NCBI GenBank assembly: GCA_020746995.1
Contig: JAGPXD010000002.1
Location: 5,704,001 to 5,768,000 of the forward strand
DNA length: 64,000 nt
Reading direction: 5' to 3'
Origin: Plectosphaerella cucumerina
Lineage: Eukaryota > Ascomycota > Sordariomycetes > Glomerellales > Plectosphaerellaceae
The notes under the pieces are model-generated. The model was not told where the DNA came from, did not search any database, and saw only the letters and a list, made by a program, of their open reading frames with translations. Made by a program: the position numbers and the translations under genes. Of the stretch, positions 1-8,918 are shown in pieces. Numbering within the stretch: position 1 is the stretch's first letter; the number at the start of each line of letters is the position of its first letter.

Positions 1-42
1 CGTACAAGCCCCTCATCAATCATCAATCATCGTCGCATACCC

Positions 43-810
43 TCACGACAGTTCCCCGATAGCCGCCCAGATCTCCTTGCTGATCGCCTCATCCTGGTCA
101 ATCCACGCCTTGAGGCACGCGTCCTTCTCCGTGATCAAGTCCGCCACCAGCGTGCCAAACACCTTGCTGCCTTCCACATTGAGGTGCGTGTTATCACCCT
201 CGACAAGGTTGTACTCATGCGACGCCGCCTCGCCAATAGCCTCGACGTATGCCTGGCTCGTGCGGTAGAGGTCGATGGAGCGCACGCCTGCTGCTTCGGC
301 GGCCGCAAGAGTGCGGATTCGCTCGTTGTGCAGGCTGTCGTCCGTCTTGTGGTCCGAGACGAAGTTGCGCCGCGTCAGCGGCGTCACGAGGATGGGCGTC
401 GCGCCGAGCGCGGTGATCTCGCCAGCTAGCCGCTGCAGATTGGCCTGGTAGTCGTCGAGGGTGATGTTCTTGGCGGGCTTTTGGTCATTGTGCCCAAACT
501 GGATCGTCACGTAGACATCATGTGTTGATGAGGCGTTTGTGACGGCTGCCTTGACAAGGTCCCAGTGGCCCTGGGATACGAAGTCGACTGTCGTACGGCC
601 ATTGCGTCCGTAATTTGTCCCGAACGCCGGGGGCACAAGGAAGGAGAGGAACCCGTCGCCCCAGCCGCCGCCGCCGGGAGATTGTGTTGCGGTGGTCGAG
701 TCGCCAGCGAGGAAGAAGGCCGCCGGCTTGGTAGGACAGTTGTGAGGGCAGGGCGCAGCCACGGCTGCGGCGGGCAGGATGGCCGCGGAAATGATTTGGG
801 AGGGCTTCAT
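43..810 (-). CDS. Rhamnogalacturonan acetylesterase (SGNH/GDSL hydrolase, CE12 type)
   Basis: Intronless 255-residue secreted esterase predicted to remove acetyl groups from rhamnogalacturonan I of pectin outside the cell. The N-terminus is a typical signal peptide (Lys, then an Ile/Ala-rich core ending near Ala19). Block I is AGDSTT with nucleophile Ser38. The oxyanion-hole block reads GHNDQ and the C-terminal Asp/His block is DNTHLN. These are the family's diagnostic motifs, and the length matches fungal CE12 enzymes of about 250 residues. The start is the only Met before the signal peptide, and a TATA-like ATAAAA lies about 75 bp upstream on the same strand. Another SGNH acetylesterase specificity is possible but less likely. 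Confidence 0.92.
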   Translation of the reverse strand: MKPSQIISAAILPAAAVAAPCPHNCPTKPAAFFLAGDSTTATQSPGGGGWGDGFLSFLVPPAFGTNYGRNGRTTVDFVSQGHWDLVKAAVTNASSTHDVYVTIQFGHNDQKPAKNITLDDYQANLQRLAGEITALGATPILVTPLTRRNFVSDHKTDDSLHNERIRTLAAAEAAGVRSIDLYRTSQAYVEAIGEAASHEYNLVEGDNTHLNVEGSKVFGTLVADLITEKDACLKAWIDQDEAISKEIWAAIGELS

Positions 811-1410
811 CTTGTGTATGAACGTGAAGACGCAGTGCCAGAGACGGGACGAACCCTATTGAACTGCGTCTCAGAGCGCCCTTTTATCCTCTCCGGACGA
901 TGGCCATCATGGCACCCCCAGCAGGCCGGCTTCCGGAATCGTCACGTCGGCATATTCCCGCCCCAAGGGCCACAAGGACGTCCGCTGATATTTCTCCGTC
1001 AATGGCGAGATTCTTCCGGCAGCCGTTGCAAGGATCGGGGGCAGGCTAACCCCGGACTTGTCGATCTTAGGTCCCCCAGGCTTGGCGGCCGGCGCGCCGT
1101 CGTCGCGATGACTTCCTTCAATCGGACGAGCGGACGACCAGGGTCGCGATCCACTGCCGCGCGGGGTCGCGTGTGGGGTATGCTGGTTTTGCGGAGGGGT
1201 CGGTGCCGCGCAGCCGGTTTTCGCGCGGCCTCATCTCGTCGCCTGGGGTACACCGCAGTCATTGATTGATTGATCGGGTCAGGGCCGAGTGTGTGCTTTG
1301 GTTGAAACAGGGATGTCTTGTGTTATAAACTCGAAATCAAAGGGCCCAGTCTCGGCAGGCGTGCCGGTGCCCGAAAGACTCCAAAAACGCCTGAAGTTGC
1401 CCCTGGGTAT
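811..1410. other. Intergenic: promoter of the acetylesterase gene and 3' flank of SEN2
   Basis: GC-rich spacer between two minus-strand genes. Apart from the TATA-like box I see no gene, repeat or structured element. Confidence 0.5.
882..887 (-). promoter_or_regulatory. TATA-like box of the acetylesterase gene
   Basis: Minus-strand ATAAAA about 72 bp upstream of the ATG at 810. Position and orientation fit a fungal core promoter; this is sequence inference only. Confidence 0.4.
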
Positions 1411-3039
1411 TCATCTGTTCCGGTTGCCCGACCACCTCTTGACCATGACCTCCCGAACACTGTACAGCTTGAAGACCTCTGCGGGTCCCTTCTCGCACGC
1501 CTCTTCCAACAGGTGAGGAGGCGGCACCTCAACGTACACGAGCACGAGGCTCTTCATGACCTGGCTGAGCACGCGCACCACCCCGTGCAGCCAGTGCCAC
1601 GACTTTTGAAAGACGCGCGGGTCGTTCTGCTTCCACCACTCATGCGTGTAGGACGGCATGACGATGACGCCAAACTCGGCGTGGTCGAACACCGGGCCCC
1701 GGGCGTACAGCATCCAGTCCATGGCGAACTTGATGCCGGGACGGGGCACCCAGCCGAGCGAGCGGAAATGATGGTACACGGCGTAGTGGACGAGGAACGG
1801 GTCGTCAGGCTCCAGCTTGGACTCTGCCCGTGGCGGGAAGTAGGAGTGCTGTCGGAGAGCCGTGAAGAGCGACGCCGTGTCCAGGTGTCCCTTGCCTGAG
1901 GGTTCTCTGACTTTGAGGACTCCCATGCCAAAGGCAAGGAAGAATGCCTCCTCGACAGTGAGTTGCAAGTGCTCCTTGTCGACAATGTCGTCGATCGAGA
2001 CGGGCGCTTCGGCGGTTGTATCGACAGGGGCGGCTCGCTGTGGCGATGCAGCGGCACCATTGGTAGGTGGCGTGGTCGGTCTCTTCGACTGGCCATTCAG
2101 CGGCCCTCCGTTCGCTTGGGCGTGGCCAGGGCTCGGAGGATCAGAATGATCGAAGGTAGTGGACTCAACTTTCGGCGAGAACCGGACGCTCTTCCGCCTC
2201 TTGAGCGTCTTCTGCTCGTCACTCGTGTCGCTCGCAGACGAGCTGCTGGGACGCTCGGCAGGGTTCGACGGGTTTGCCGACCCGTTCGTGGGCGTGCCAT
2301 TGACAATCTTGCCGTCGACTTCGAGGGCAGTGTCGATGGTGATCGGTCCTTGCGCGAGGGGAGGCGCCGGGGCGAGGGCGAGCTCTGCCAGCGAATTGGG
2401 CAGAGCGAGGAGCTCGGCGGGGCCGATGGGAGCTGCTCGGGACAATGCGGGAGGCGGCAGCACGACAGCTGCAAGTGAACGAGCCGCAGAACGTGCAGCG
2501 GTGGCCATGCGAGCCTCTTCCTCCCGAGTCTGGCGGATGGCCTCCTGCTCTGCCCGCGCTCTCTCCCACTTCATCTTGATTCTCTCCTCGCGTCTGCTCA
2601 CAGTGTGCTCTTCGCTAACATGCGCCTTCTCCAGGCCTTTTCTGACCTTTTCCCTCTTGAGCCAGTTCGGTTCACTACGGCTGAGGTTTCCCTTGCCGTA
2701 GAAGCCTTGCTCCCAGAATGCGCGAATGGCCTGAGGGTCCGTGATGTGGACGGACCGGGTCTCGGGCGACCACACACCCTCCCATATCATAGAAGGCTCC
2801 GCAGGCGGAGGGAAGAAGACCTGTTTCGTCCATGCCCACGCCAGATGCAGCAGCGACAGAGGGTTGTTTGGAATGAAGACCGGCAATGGGAACGTCTTGA
2901 TGGGTGCAGGGCGCACGTAGATCTCATTGAGAGGAGCCTTCTTGGGCTTCGCATCTCTTGGGGGCGGCGCCGGAGTGTTTCCCTCTGAGGCTACCGGCCC
3001 GGATAGAGCATTGGATGCTCGGTTGTTTGTTTCAGCCAT
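1411..3039 (-). CDS. SEN2: tRNA-splicing endonuclease catalytic subunit Sen2
   Basis: Intronless, 542 residues. Sen2 is the nuclease subunit of the Sen2-Sen34-Sen15-Sen54 complex that cuts the 5' splice site of intron-containing pre-tRNAs. The C-terminal domain carries the catalytic triad with family spacing: Tyr445 (LYARGPVF), His453 (DHAEFGV) and Lys496 (QVMKSLVLVYVEV). The Tyr-to-His distance of 8 equals that in yeast Sen2. The N-terminal block (YVRPAPIKTFPLPVFIPNNP, about residues 40-60) and WEGVW...FWEQGFYGKGNLSRSEP are also Sen2 hallmarks. The middle (about 150-340) is Ala/Pro/Ser-rich linker with a basic stretch (KRRKSVRFSPK) that resembles a nuclear-localisation or phosphorylation site. 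The start Met is the first in frame. Confidence 0.95.
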   Translation of the reverse strand: MAETNNRASNALSGPVASEGNTPAPPPRDAKPKKAPLNEIYVRPAPIKTFPLPVFIPNNPLSLLHLAWAWTKQVFFPPPAEPSMIWEGVWSPETRSVHITDPQAIRAFWEQGFYGKGNLSRSEPNWLKREKVRKGLEKAHVSEEHTVSRREERIKMKWERARAEQEAIRQTREEEARMATAARSAARSLAAVVLPPPALSRAAPIGPAELLALPNSLAELALAPAPPLAQGPITIDTALEVDGKIVNGTPTNGSANPSNPAERPSSSSASDTSDEQKTLKRRKSVRFSPKVESTTFDHSDPPSPGHAQANGGPLNGQSKRPTTPPTNGAAASPQRAAPVDTTAEAPVSIDDIVDKEHLQLTVEEAFFLAFGMGVLKVREPSGKGHLDTASLFTALRQHSYFPPRAESKLEPDDPFLVHYAVYHHFRSLGWVPRPGIKFAMDWMLYARGPVFDHAEFGVIVMPSYTHEWWKQNDPRVFQKSWHWLHGVVRVLSQVMKSLVLVYVEVPPPHLLEEACEKGPAEVFKLYSVREVMVKRWSGNRNR

Positions 3040-3934
3040 GGCTACGCAGCTTCATCTCGATCTGGGTTCTGGTCAGCTTCGGTTGTCTCGCAAGGTTTGT
3101 GTGTGAAGTGTGCGAAAAAAGAAGTGGCCAATTACGATCAGATACCGTTGTAGTCTTTAATTATGGCAGTCACCGAGGTCAATGAAGCCCTCTTAGCATA
3201 ATGAATGTAAAGGTTGTCATCATCGTATTGTAACATCCGAGGGCTGCACTCGCGGCCGCTCGGAGCTGGAAGAAGAAGATAGAAAATTGTGTCAGGCGAC
3301 GACTTACCAGTCATGAGGGAAGCTTGTCCCGTGCTGTTCGGAGACAAGCTGACAGCCAACGCATCCGCAGCGTGCGAATTGGCAGCGGCTGAGGATGAGG
3401 AGGATGGGAGAAAAGGCTGTGAGGTATGAGAAGAGGGAAGAAGCTTAGAACGCAAAAGGTTTGAGATTTTTAAAGGCTCCCGTCTCCACCTGCTGGGAGC
3501 TCTGACACCTCGGCGAAGAACCGGCGTGTGGCCAATGGAAAGGCGGGCATCGGACACATGACTAAGGCAACTGATAAGATAAGGCTCACTCAGCATGTTC
3601 CGTCATTTCGGCAGGACAACTCCACGGACATCTTGCCCTGCCTGGCGCATCAAATTCCCGGCTGAGATTGATCGCGAGGCCTCACAACCCCTTTCTTGGT
3701 CGCAGAGCGTAAGCCCGACCATGCAGCAGCTTTGAGGGAAACAACACAAATTTGTCGCAAGCCAGCTTCGCACAAGCATCCCTCATTCCTCAAAAAGCCC
3801 GCCACTACCCCGCCACATGGCGGCCCGACCTTGAAAATCGTCGACCCGCACTGGCTTTAAAACATTCTTTACTTCCTGTCCTCTTGGATACCACGCGCTT
3901 CTCCCTGCTCCCCAAACTCGACAGACTGCCCATT
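3040..3934. other. Divergent spacer between SEN2 and glucosylceramide synthase, probably with a spliced SEN2 leader
   Basis: 895 bp between two genes transcribed away from each other. On the minus strand there is a consensus mini-intron (3266-3307: GTAAGT donor, pyrimidine-rich TTCTTCTTCCAG acceptor) between a TTTAAA-type box and the SEN2 start, so SEN2 probably has a spliced 5' leader. On the plus side a TTTAAAAC stretch near 3857-3864 could serve the synthase gene. Confidence 0.4.
3138..3314 (-). CDS. Possible 44-residue spliced small ORF in the SEN2 leader
   Basis: Joining 3308-3314 to 3138-3265 across the candidate 42-nt intron gives an ATG-started 44-residue frame (begins MTAPSGREC, ends KDYNGI) that closes 98 bp before the SEN2 ATG. 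I recognise no family and see no membrane segment. It may be an upstream ORF in the SEN2 leader, an independent microprotein, or chance coding over a leader intron. The splice signals are better supported than the protein. Confidence 0.25.
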   Translation of the reverse strand: MTGKSSPDTIFYLLLPAPSGRECSPRMLQYDDDNLYIHYAKRASLTSVTAIIKDYNGI

Positions 3935-5612
3935 ATGGCCCACAACGCGTTTCTCCTTGAACTGGCTGCCTACGTGTCTGCCATCTGGAGCATCACGGTC
4001 TTTTTTGTCCAGGTCATCGGCAACTACCAAATGTGCGCTTCCAAACACTACAACAACCACGACCATCGCTAACCTCTCGCGCAGCTTCGGTCGCTACTCC
4101 TCCCGTCCTCGACCGTCCGTCTCCTCCTCGCTATCTGCTGGCGACGCTCCTCACCTCACCATCATCCGTCCCGTCAAGGGCGTCGAGCCGAACCTCTACG
4201 AATGTATCGCGTCGACCTTTCGCCAACACTACCCGCGCGAGAAGCTCGCCATCTGCCTCTGCGTGGCTGAAAAGTCAGACCCCGCCTACCCTCTGCTCCT
4301 CAAGATTGTACAAGACTTTCCCGAAATCGACGCCCGCGTCCTCGTCGAGTCCGACGATGAGTATCTCAACGGCGTGAACGGGCCTGCCGCCATTCTGGGC
4401 CCGAATCCCAAGATCAGGAATATCAGCCGGGCCTACCGCGAGGCCAAGGGCGACATCATCTGGGTCATCGACTGCAACGTGTGGGTAGGGCCCGGAACTG
4501 GCGGACGCATGGTCGACAAGCTGGTGGGTCTCGGACCGGCCGGCAAGCCCGAGGTGCCTTACAAATTCGTCCACCAGCTGCCCATCAGCACCGAGACGGA
4601 GAAGCTGTGGGAGCCGTCAGCCGAGAGAACCAGCCTGCTGTCGCCAAGCCGGCCCGCAAAACATTCGGAAGCCTCGGGCAGCGGTGGACAGTCGACCATC
4701 AGGCAGATTATGCGGCACGGCGGCGGTAGGCTGGACGAGATGTTCATGGGGACTGCGCATGCCAAGTTCTACAGCGCCATCAACACTGTCGGAGTCGCGC
4801 CCTGCGCCGTGGGCAAGTCCAACATGTTCCGCAAGTCGCACCTCGAAATCGCCACGGATCCGGCGCGCAACCCGGCCCTCAACACCAAGCACGAGAGCCC
4901 TGGCGGACTGGACTTCTTCTCCAACTTCATCTGCGAAGACCACCTGATCAGCGACGTGCTCTGGAAGACCGACCTGCCTGGCTTCCGCAACCATGCGCTC
5001 ATGTACGGCGACCTCGCGATCCAGCCCATGGCCGGCTTCTCTGTGCAGGCGTATGTGGCCCGGCGCGCGCGCTGGCTCCGCGCAAGGAAGTGGACCGTTC
5101 TCGCGGCCACACTGGTTGAGCCGGGCACCGAGTCGCTGCTGTGCTGTCTGCACATCGCGTTTGCGCTGACGACCATCCCTTGGGTGCACGACACCGTTGG
5201 TATGCCGCAGACATGGAGCGCCATGGGCCTGACGTGGCTGGCGACCGTTGCGCTCTGGATGTTTGGCGACTGGAACACGTACAACCACCTGCACTCGGGA
5301 CTGAGCGTGGACCTTGACGATCAGGCGCCGACGTTCGCGCGCGGCACCGCCAGCGCGGGCGGCGCAGCGAGACGCACCTTCCTTGAGTGGCTGCCGGCCT
5401 GGCTCGGGCGCGAGACGCTGGCGCTGCCCATCTGGACGTGGGCCGTGCTGCTGGGGTCGACGGTCGACTGGCGAGGGCAGACGTTTAACGTGCGAATGGA
5501 CATGAGCGTCGTCGCGCTCGATGCCAAGAAGCCGGGCGTATCGACCAGCCGCAGTAGCGGCGTCGACTCGCCCAGCGGCGATGCGCGGTCAAGGAGCAAG
5601 AACCGTCTTTAA
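3935..5612 (+). CDS. Ceramide glucosyltransferase (glucosylceramide synthase, GT21)
   Basis: Two exons, 3935-4032 and 4085-5612, with a 52-nt intron (GTGCGC donor, GCTAAC branch, CGCAG acceptor); the product is 541 residues. It transfers glucose from UDP-glucose to ceramide in Golgi/ER membranes, making the fungal glucosylceramide that plant defensins target. Residues 5-28 form the N-terminal membrane anchor, followed by YSSRPRP and the IIRPVKGVEPNLYEC start of the GT21 domain. The D,D,D,(R/Q)xxRW signature is present: IDCNVWVG (Asp162), CEDHLISD (Asp318) and RRARW (359-363). Hydrophobic segments after about residue 380 fit the C-terminal membrane region. Without splicing, the Met-containing membrane anchor is lost, which decides the model. 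Confidence 0.94.
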
Positions 5613-6957
5613 GGGGGCAGAGGTCGACTGATGCACGACACGGGACGAACGTAATGATGGAGACGGCGATTGATGATAGACGATAGACGATAGTATAATA
5701 ACCTAGTAATACAATAGAACCTTCAACGACGTTGCGGCCGTTGTACATCGGTCGGGACGAGATGCCTGGGCGCGCAGAGCCTCCCTTCATTTCTGGCAGC
5801 TCGTCGCGGTTGCCGAGCACAGCCGGGCTCGATTTGAATCGCGACAAATGCGGCCCCTTGCAATTAGGGCAGCTTGAGACGGGACGACAGAGGCACGTCT
5901 TGCCTCCTGAAGTCTCCGGGCCCCAGAATCAGGCGAGCTGCCATCCAAAGGAGTGCTGTCGCGGGGTGAGTGGTGCCGAGAATAGCTCATCCGAGACCTA
6001 AGCTCGTTTCATCTTGCCTCTCGTCCAAAGTCAGAGTGTCCTCCACAAACCGTCAATGGCACCCCGCGTTCCCACTTGGTTCACGGACTATGTGCCTCAA
6101 CTCCTGTAATGGGGACCAACAACCGTGGCGCTCTCTCCTGATCGTCCGCCCCCTGCAGCAATCAGGTTTGGGGTCCGTTAGCTTCAGCGCTTCAGCGTAC
6201 AGTTCTCCCCCAGCCGCCTCCGATTAGATCAAACACCGACCAGGGGCTGGCCTGAGTGTCCTCAACCACCAGCAGGCGTCCTGCGGAGGTTTCGTCCCAG
6301 CCACCAAGGGGGCGACCTGTCAACCAGTCACCACTGGCATCCCTTCGTCCCTTTGACGACGTCTAAAAATACAGGCGAACCATCACGTCCCCTCTCCCCG
6401 CCCTGAGACGGCTAGGTTCGCTGCTGCTCCCCAAACGAGAACCGTCCGACAAGGACCCCGGGCAACCCCAGCCGTGACACCTCGTCTCGACTTGTGGCAT
6501 TTTCGTCCTGTCACGAGCGAGCGGGCAGGATAAAATGGACGCTCCAGCCATGTCTTGGCATCTGCTCGTTTGTCTTGGCAGTCATGGTTCCTGCGAGTAG
6601 CCTCAAACCTCATGGCCTCTCGCTCTCGCTCGGGGTTTCACCTCGCCCTTTGGCCAGGGCAGGACTCGACCGTGGGGGAAGGATATGCTTAGACGGATTT
6701 AGGTATACTGGGGACGATGTGATTAGAGTGGCTCGGGCGTCATGGGCTCTCTTCTATAAATCCCCGAGGGACCCGTCGACCGTTAAGCTTGTTGTTCTTA
6801 GTCTGTAGTTTAACGCAAGCTCATCTCAGCTCCTTTACTCTACCGCCCTTCTCTTTCTGTCTGTTTCCATTCATCTTCGGCAGGCCCGACTTTCACTTAT
6901 ACCGGACCGCGTCCAGTCTTTTCAACTCATCTTATCTACTTCTTCCACTCTCTCAAC
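5613..6957. other. Intergenic 1.35 kb before the secreted protein gene
   Basis: No convincing gene. The left part is the 3' flank of the glucosyltransferase, with a short GATAGAC microsatellite-like run near 5673-5690. The right end is a pyrimidine-rich promoter and leader with a TATA box at 6755. Confidence 0.5.
6755..6760 (+). promoter_or_regulatory. TATA box of the secreted protein gene
   Basis: TATAAA about 200 bp upstream of the ATG at 6958, followed by a CT-rich leader typical of well-expressed fungal genes. Confidence 0.45.
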
Positions 6958-7938
6958 ATGAAGACCAGCCACTGCCTCCTTCTCCTCGCTCAGGCGCTCT
7001 CCATCGCCGCCTCTCCCCTTCCCGTCGAGGACTGGGGCCACCTCGCGGAGCCCCGCGACTTTAACCTCCTCGGCGGAGCTGGCGCCCGCGGAGGTGGCGG
7101 TGACAAGACCCAGGCCACTCCGGCCGAGAATGCTGCTCCTGCCGAGACCGCTGCCCCGGCTGAAGGCGGTGCTGGTGGTGAGGCAGGCGGCGAGGCCGGC
7201 GCTGGTGAAGGTGGCGAGGGCGGCGAGGGTGCTGCCAACGAGGTTGAGCAGGCCGGCCAGTTTGACGTGCCCATCGCCCTTGGCGGCGGCAACGTCAAGG
7301 TCGATACGCTTTACCCCCCTGGTGTAAGTGACAATCTTCTTCACACAATAGGGGAAACATAACAAGCTGACTTCATCTTCTCCAGCAAAACGGCGTCTTC
7401 GAAATCGAGTTCCAGAACGCCGACGGCCGCACTCTCACCGTCTCTCAAAACCCCAACCCCGCCGCCCCTCCTCCCGGCTTCGTCGCCGTCGAGCCCGTCT
7501 CCTTCATCGTCAACCTCGCTGAGGGAGCCGAGGGCGTCACCCTCCAGAAGGTCGATTACATCCTGAACAAGAACAGTGAGTTCATCACCCTTCCCGCAAG
7601 TTTGTTCCTGCCACTGACAGCACACAGACACGCTTGATATTTCCAAGGGAAGCATCGGCCGTTTCTGTCCCGAGGCCGGCGCCTTCGTCATCGACCCCCA
7701 GGTCGGCGAGCAGGAGTTCGAGGTCGAGGAAAATGAGCTTCTTATTAAGGTTAAGAATATGAACGGCGAGTGGGCTGTCTTCGTCCCGGCGGCCGCTTCC
7801 GCCGCGCCTCCCGCCGCGCCTCCCGCCGCTCCGGCTCCAGCTCCGGCGCCCGCCAACCCTGCCGCACCTGCCACGCCGGAGACGATGCAGCAGTTCGTCA
7901 ACCTTCTTCGCTCGCTTCTCGCCACACCGGCTGCTTAG
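6958..7938 (+). CDS. Secreted low-complexity protein with a beta-rich core, unknown function
   Basis: Three exons: 6958-7323, 7386-7575, 7628-7938. Both introns have GT-AG ends (GTAAGT and GTGAGT donors); using an acceptor 7 nt earlier in intron 2 would hit a stop. Product 288 residues. Residues 1-18 are a clear signal peptide (MKTSH then Leu/Ala core). About residues 40-105 are Gly/Ala/Glu-rich and acidic. About 110-235 form a compact, probably beta-sheet domain with few cysteines. The tail is Ala/Pro-rich and ends in an amphipathic helix-like MQQFVNLLRSLLATPAA. The layout resembles fungal cell-surface or matrix proteins. I recognise no family; effector or wall roles are open. Confidence 0.8.
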
Positions 7939-8918
7939 GACCCTGCAGTGGCGGAGGCTCAGTACCAGTGTGTCTTGCCTGCTTTCACATGGTCAAATTC
8001 TGTACATAGACCGTGGTGGTGCCCTACATAGCTGTAAATAAGAGGCCTCGATATTGTAGGTATGTAGATTGCGCAAAAGGTCCCTGACCTGTGGTGGACC
8101 AGCGCAGTGCCCGAAGTCAAATCTGCATACCTACCTACTATCAAGACAACCTCATTACCTACTCATAAGCATTTCCATAGCCTGGTGTTTGTCATAGCCT
8201 GGCTCGACTTGAAATCAAGTTGATAACCGCCGGTCACCACCCGGCCGCTCTCCCACAGCGCCATATGAACAGTTTCGAGGGCGGTCGCCCTGGTCAACAG
8301 CATCCCTCCCCGTCACATCTTGTACAAAGAGGGCCTCTGCCCCCACCTTGCCCTATTCCTTGCCACTGCCCTTGGTCGCCAGCTTTCCGACGTCCCTGGC
8401 CGAGTTGATGTTACCCACAATAACGAGACCCCATTAGAACAGGCGAGGAGCGCGTTGAGGCGCTTCTCGTCCGCGATGAAGCCTTTACTTTGGTTGCTCC
8501 CGAGCAGCCAAATGAAGCACCGTCTCATGGAGGTTTAGGATACGTGCGGGTGATCTCACGTTTTCTTCTCATAGTATTCTTTGCGGATATACTGAGCTGA
8601 GAGGGTGACGGGATGAAAAACAAAGAGAGGTCTGAACAGGTGATCTGCAATTCTAGCCTCTTTGAATTTTTGAAGTCGTGGAATTGCAACGATTAATCTG
8701 TTGCGTTAAGTCCAGGTTGGTCTATTCTGCTACTGAATCGACGGATTGGGTTACTCTCCGCTTCAAGGACCAAGTCACCCCCAAACACTCCCCGTCAAGG
8801 ACATAGACATCGCCAAAGAATGAAGACAAGAGTAGACGAAACGAGCTTTGCTTTATTACTACAGGCAATCCGCCGTCTGCTGAATTAGTTTGTGGTGGTT
8901 GTTTGCCATATGAGCACT
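7939..8918. other. Convergent intergenic region
   Basis: 980 bp between the ends of a plus-strand and a minus-strand gene. It becomes AT-rich after about 8560. I see no gene or repeat in it; CCTACCTAC-like motifs near 8130 are too short to call. Confidence 0.5.
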
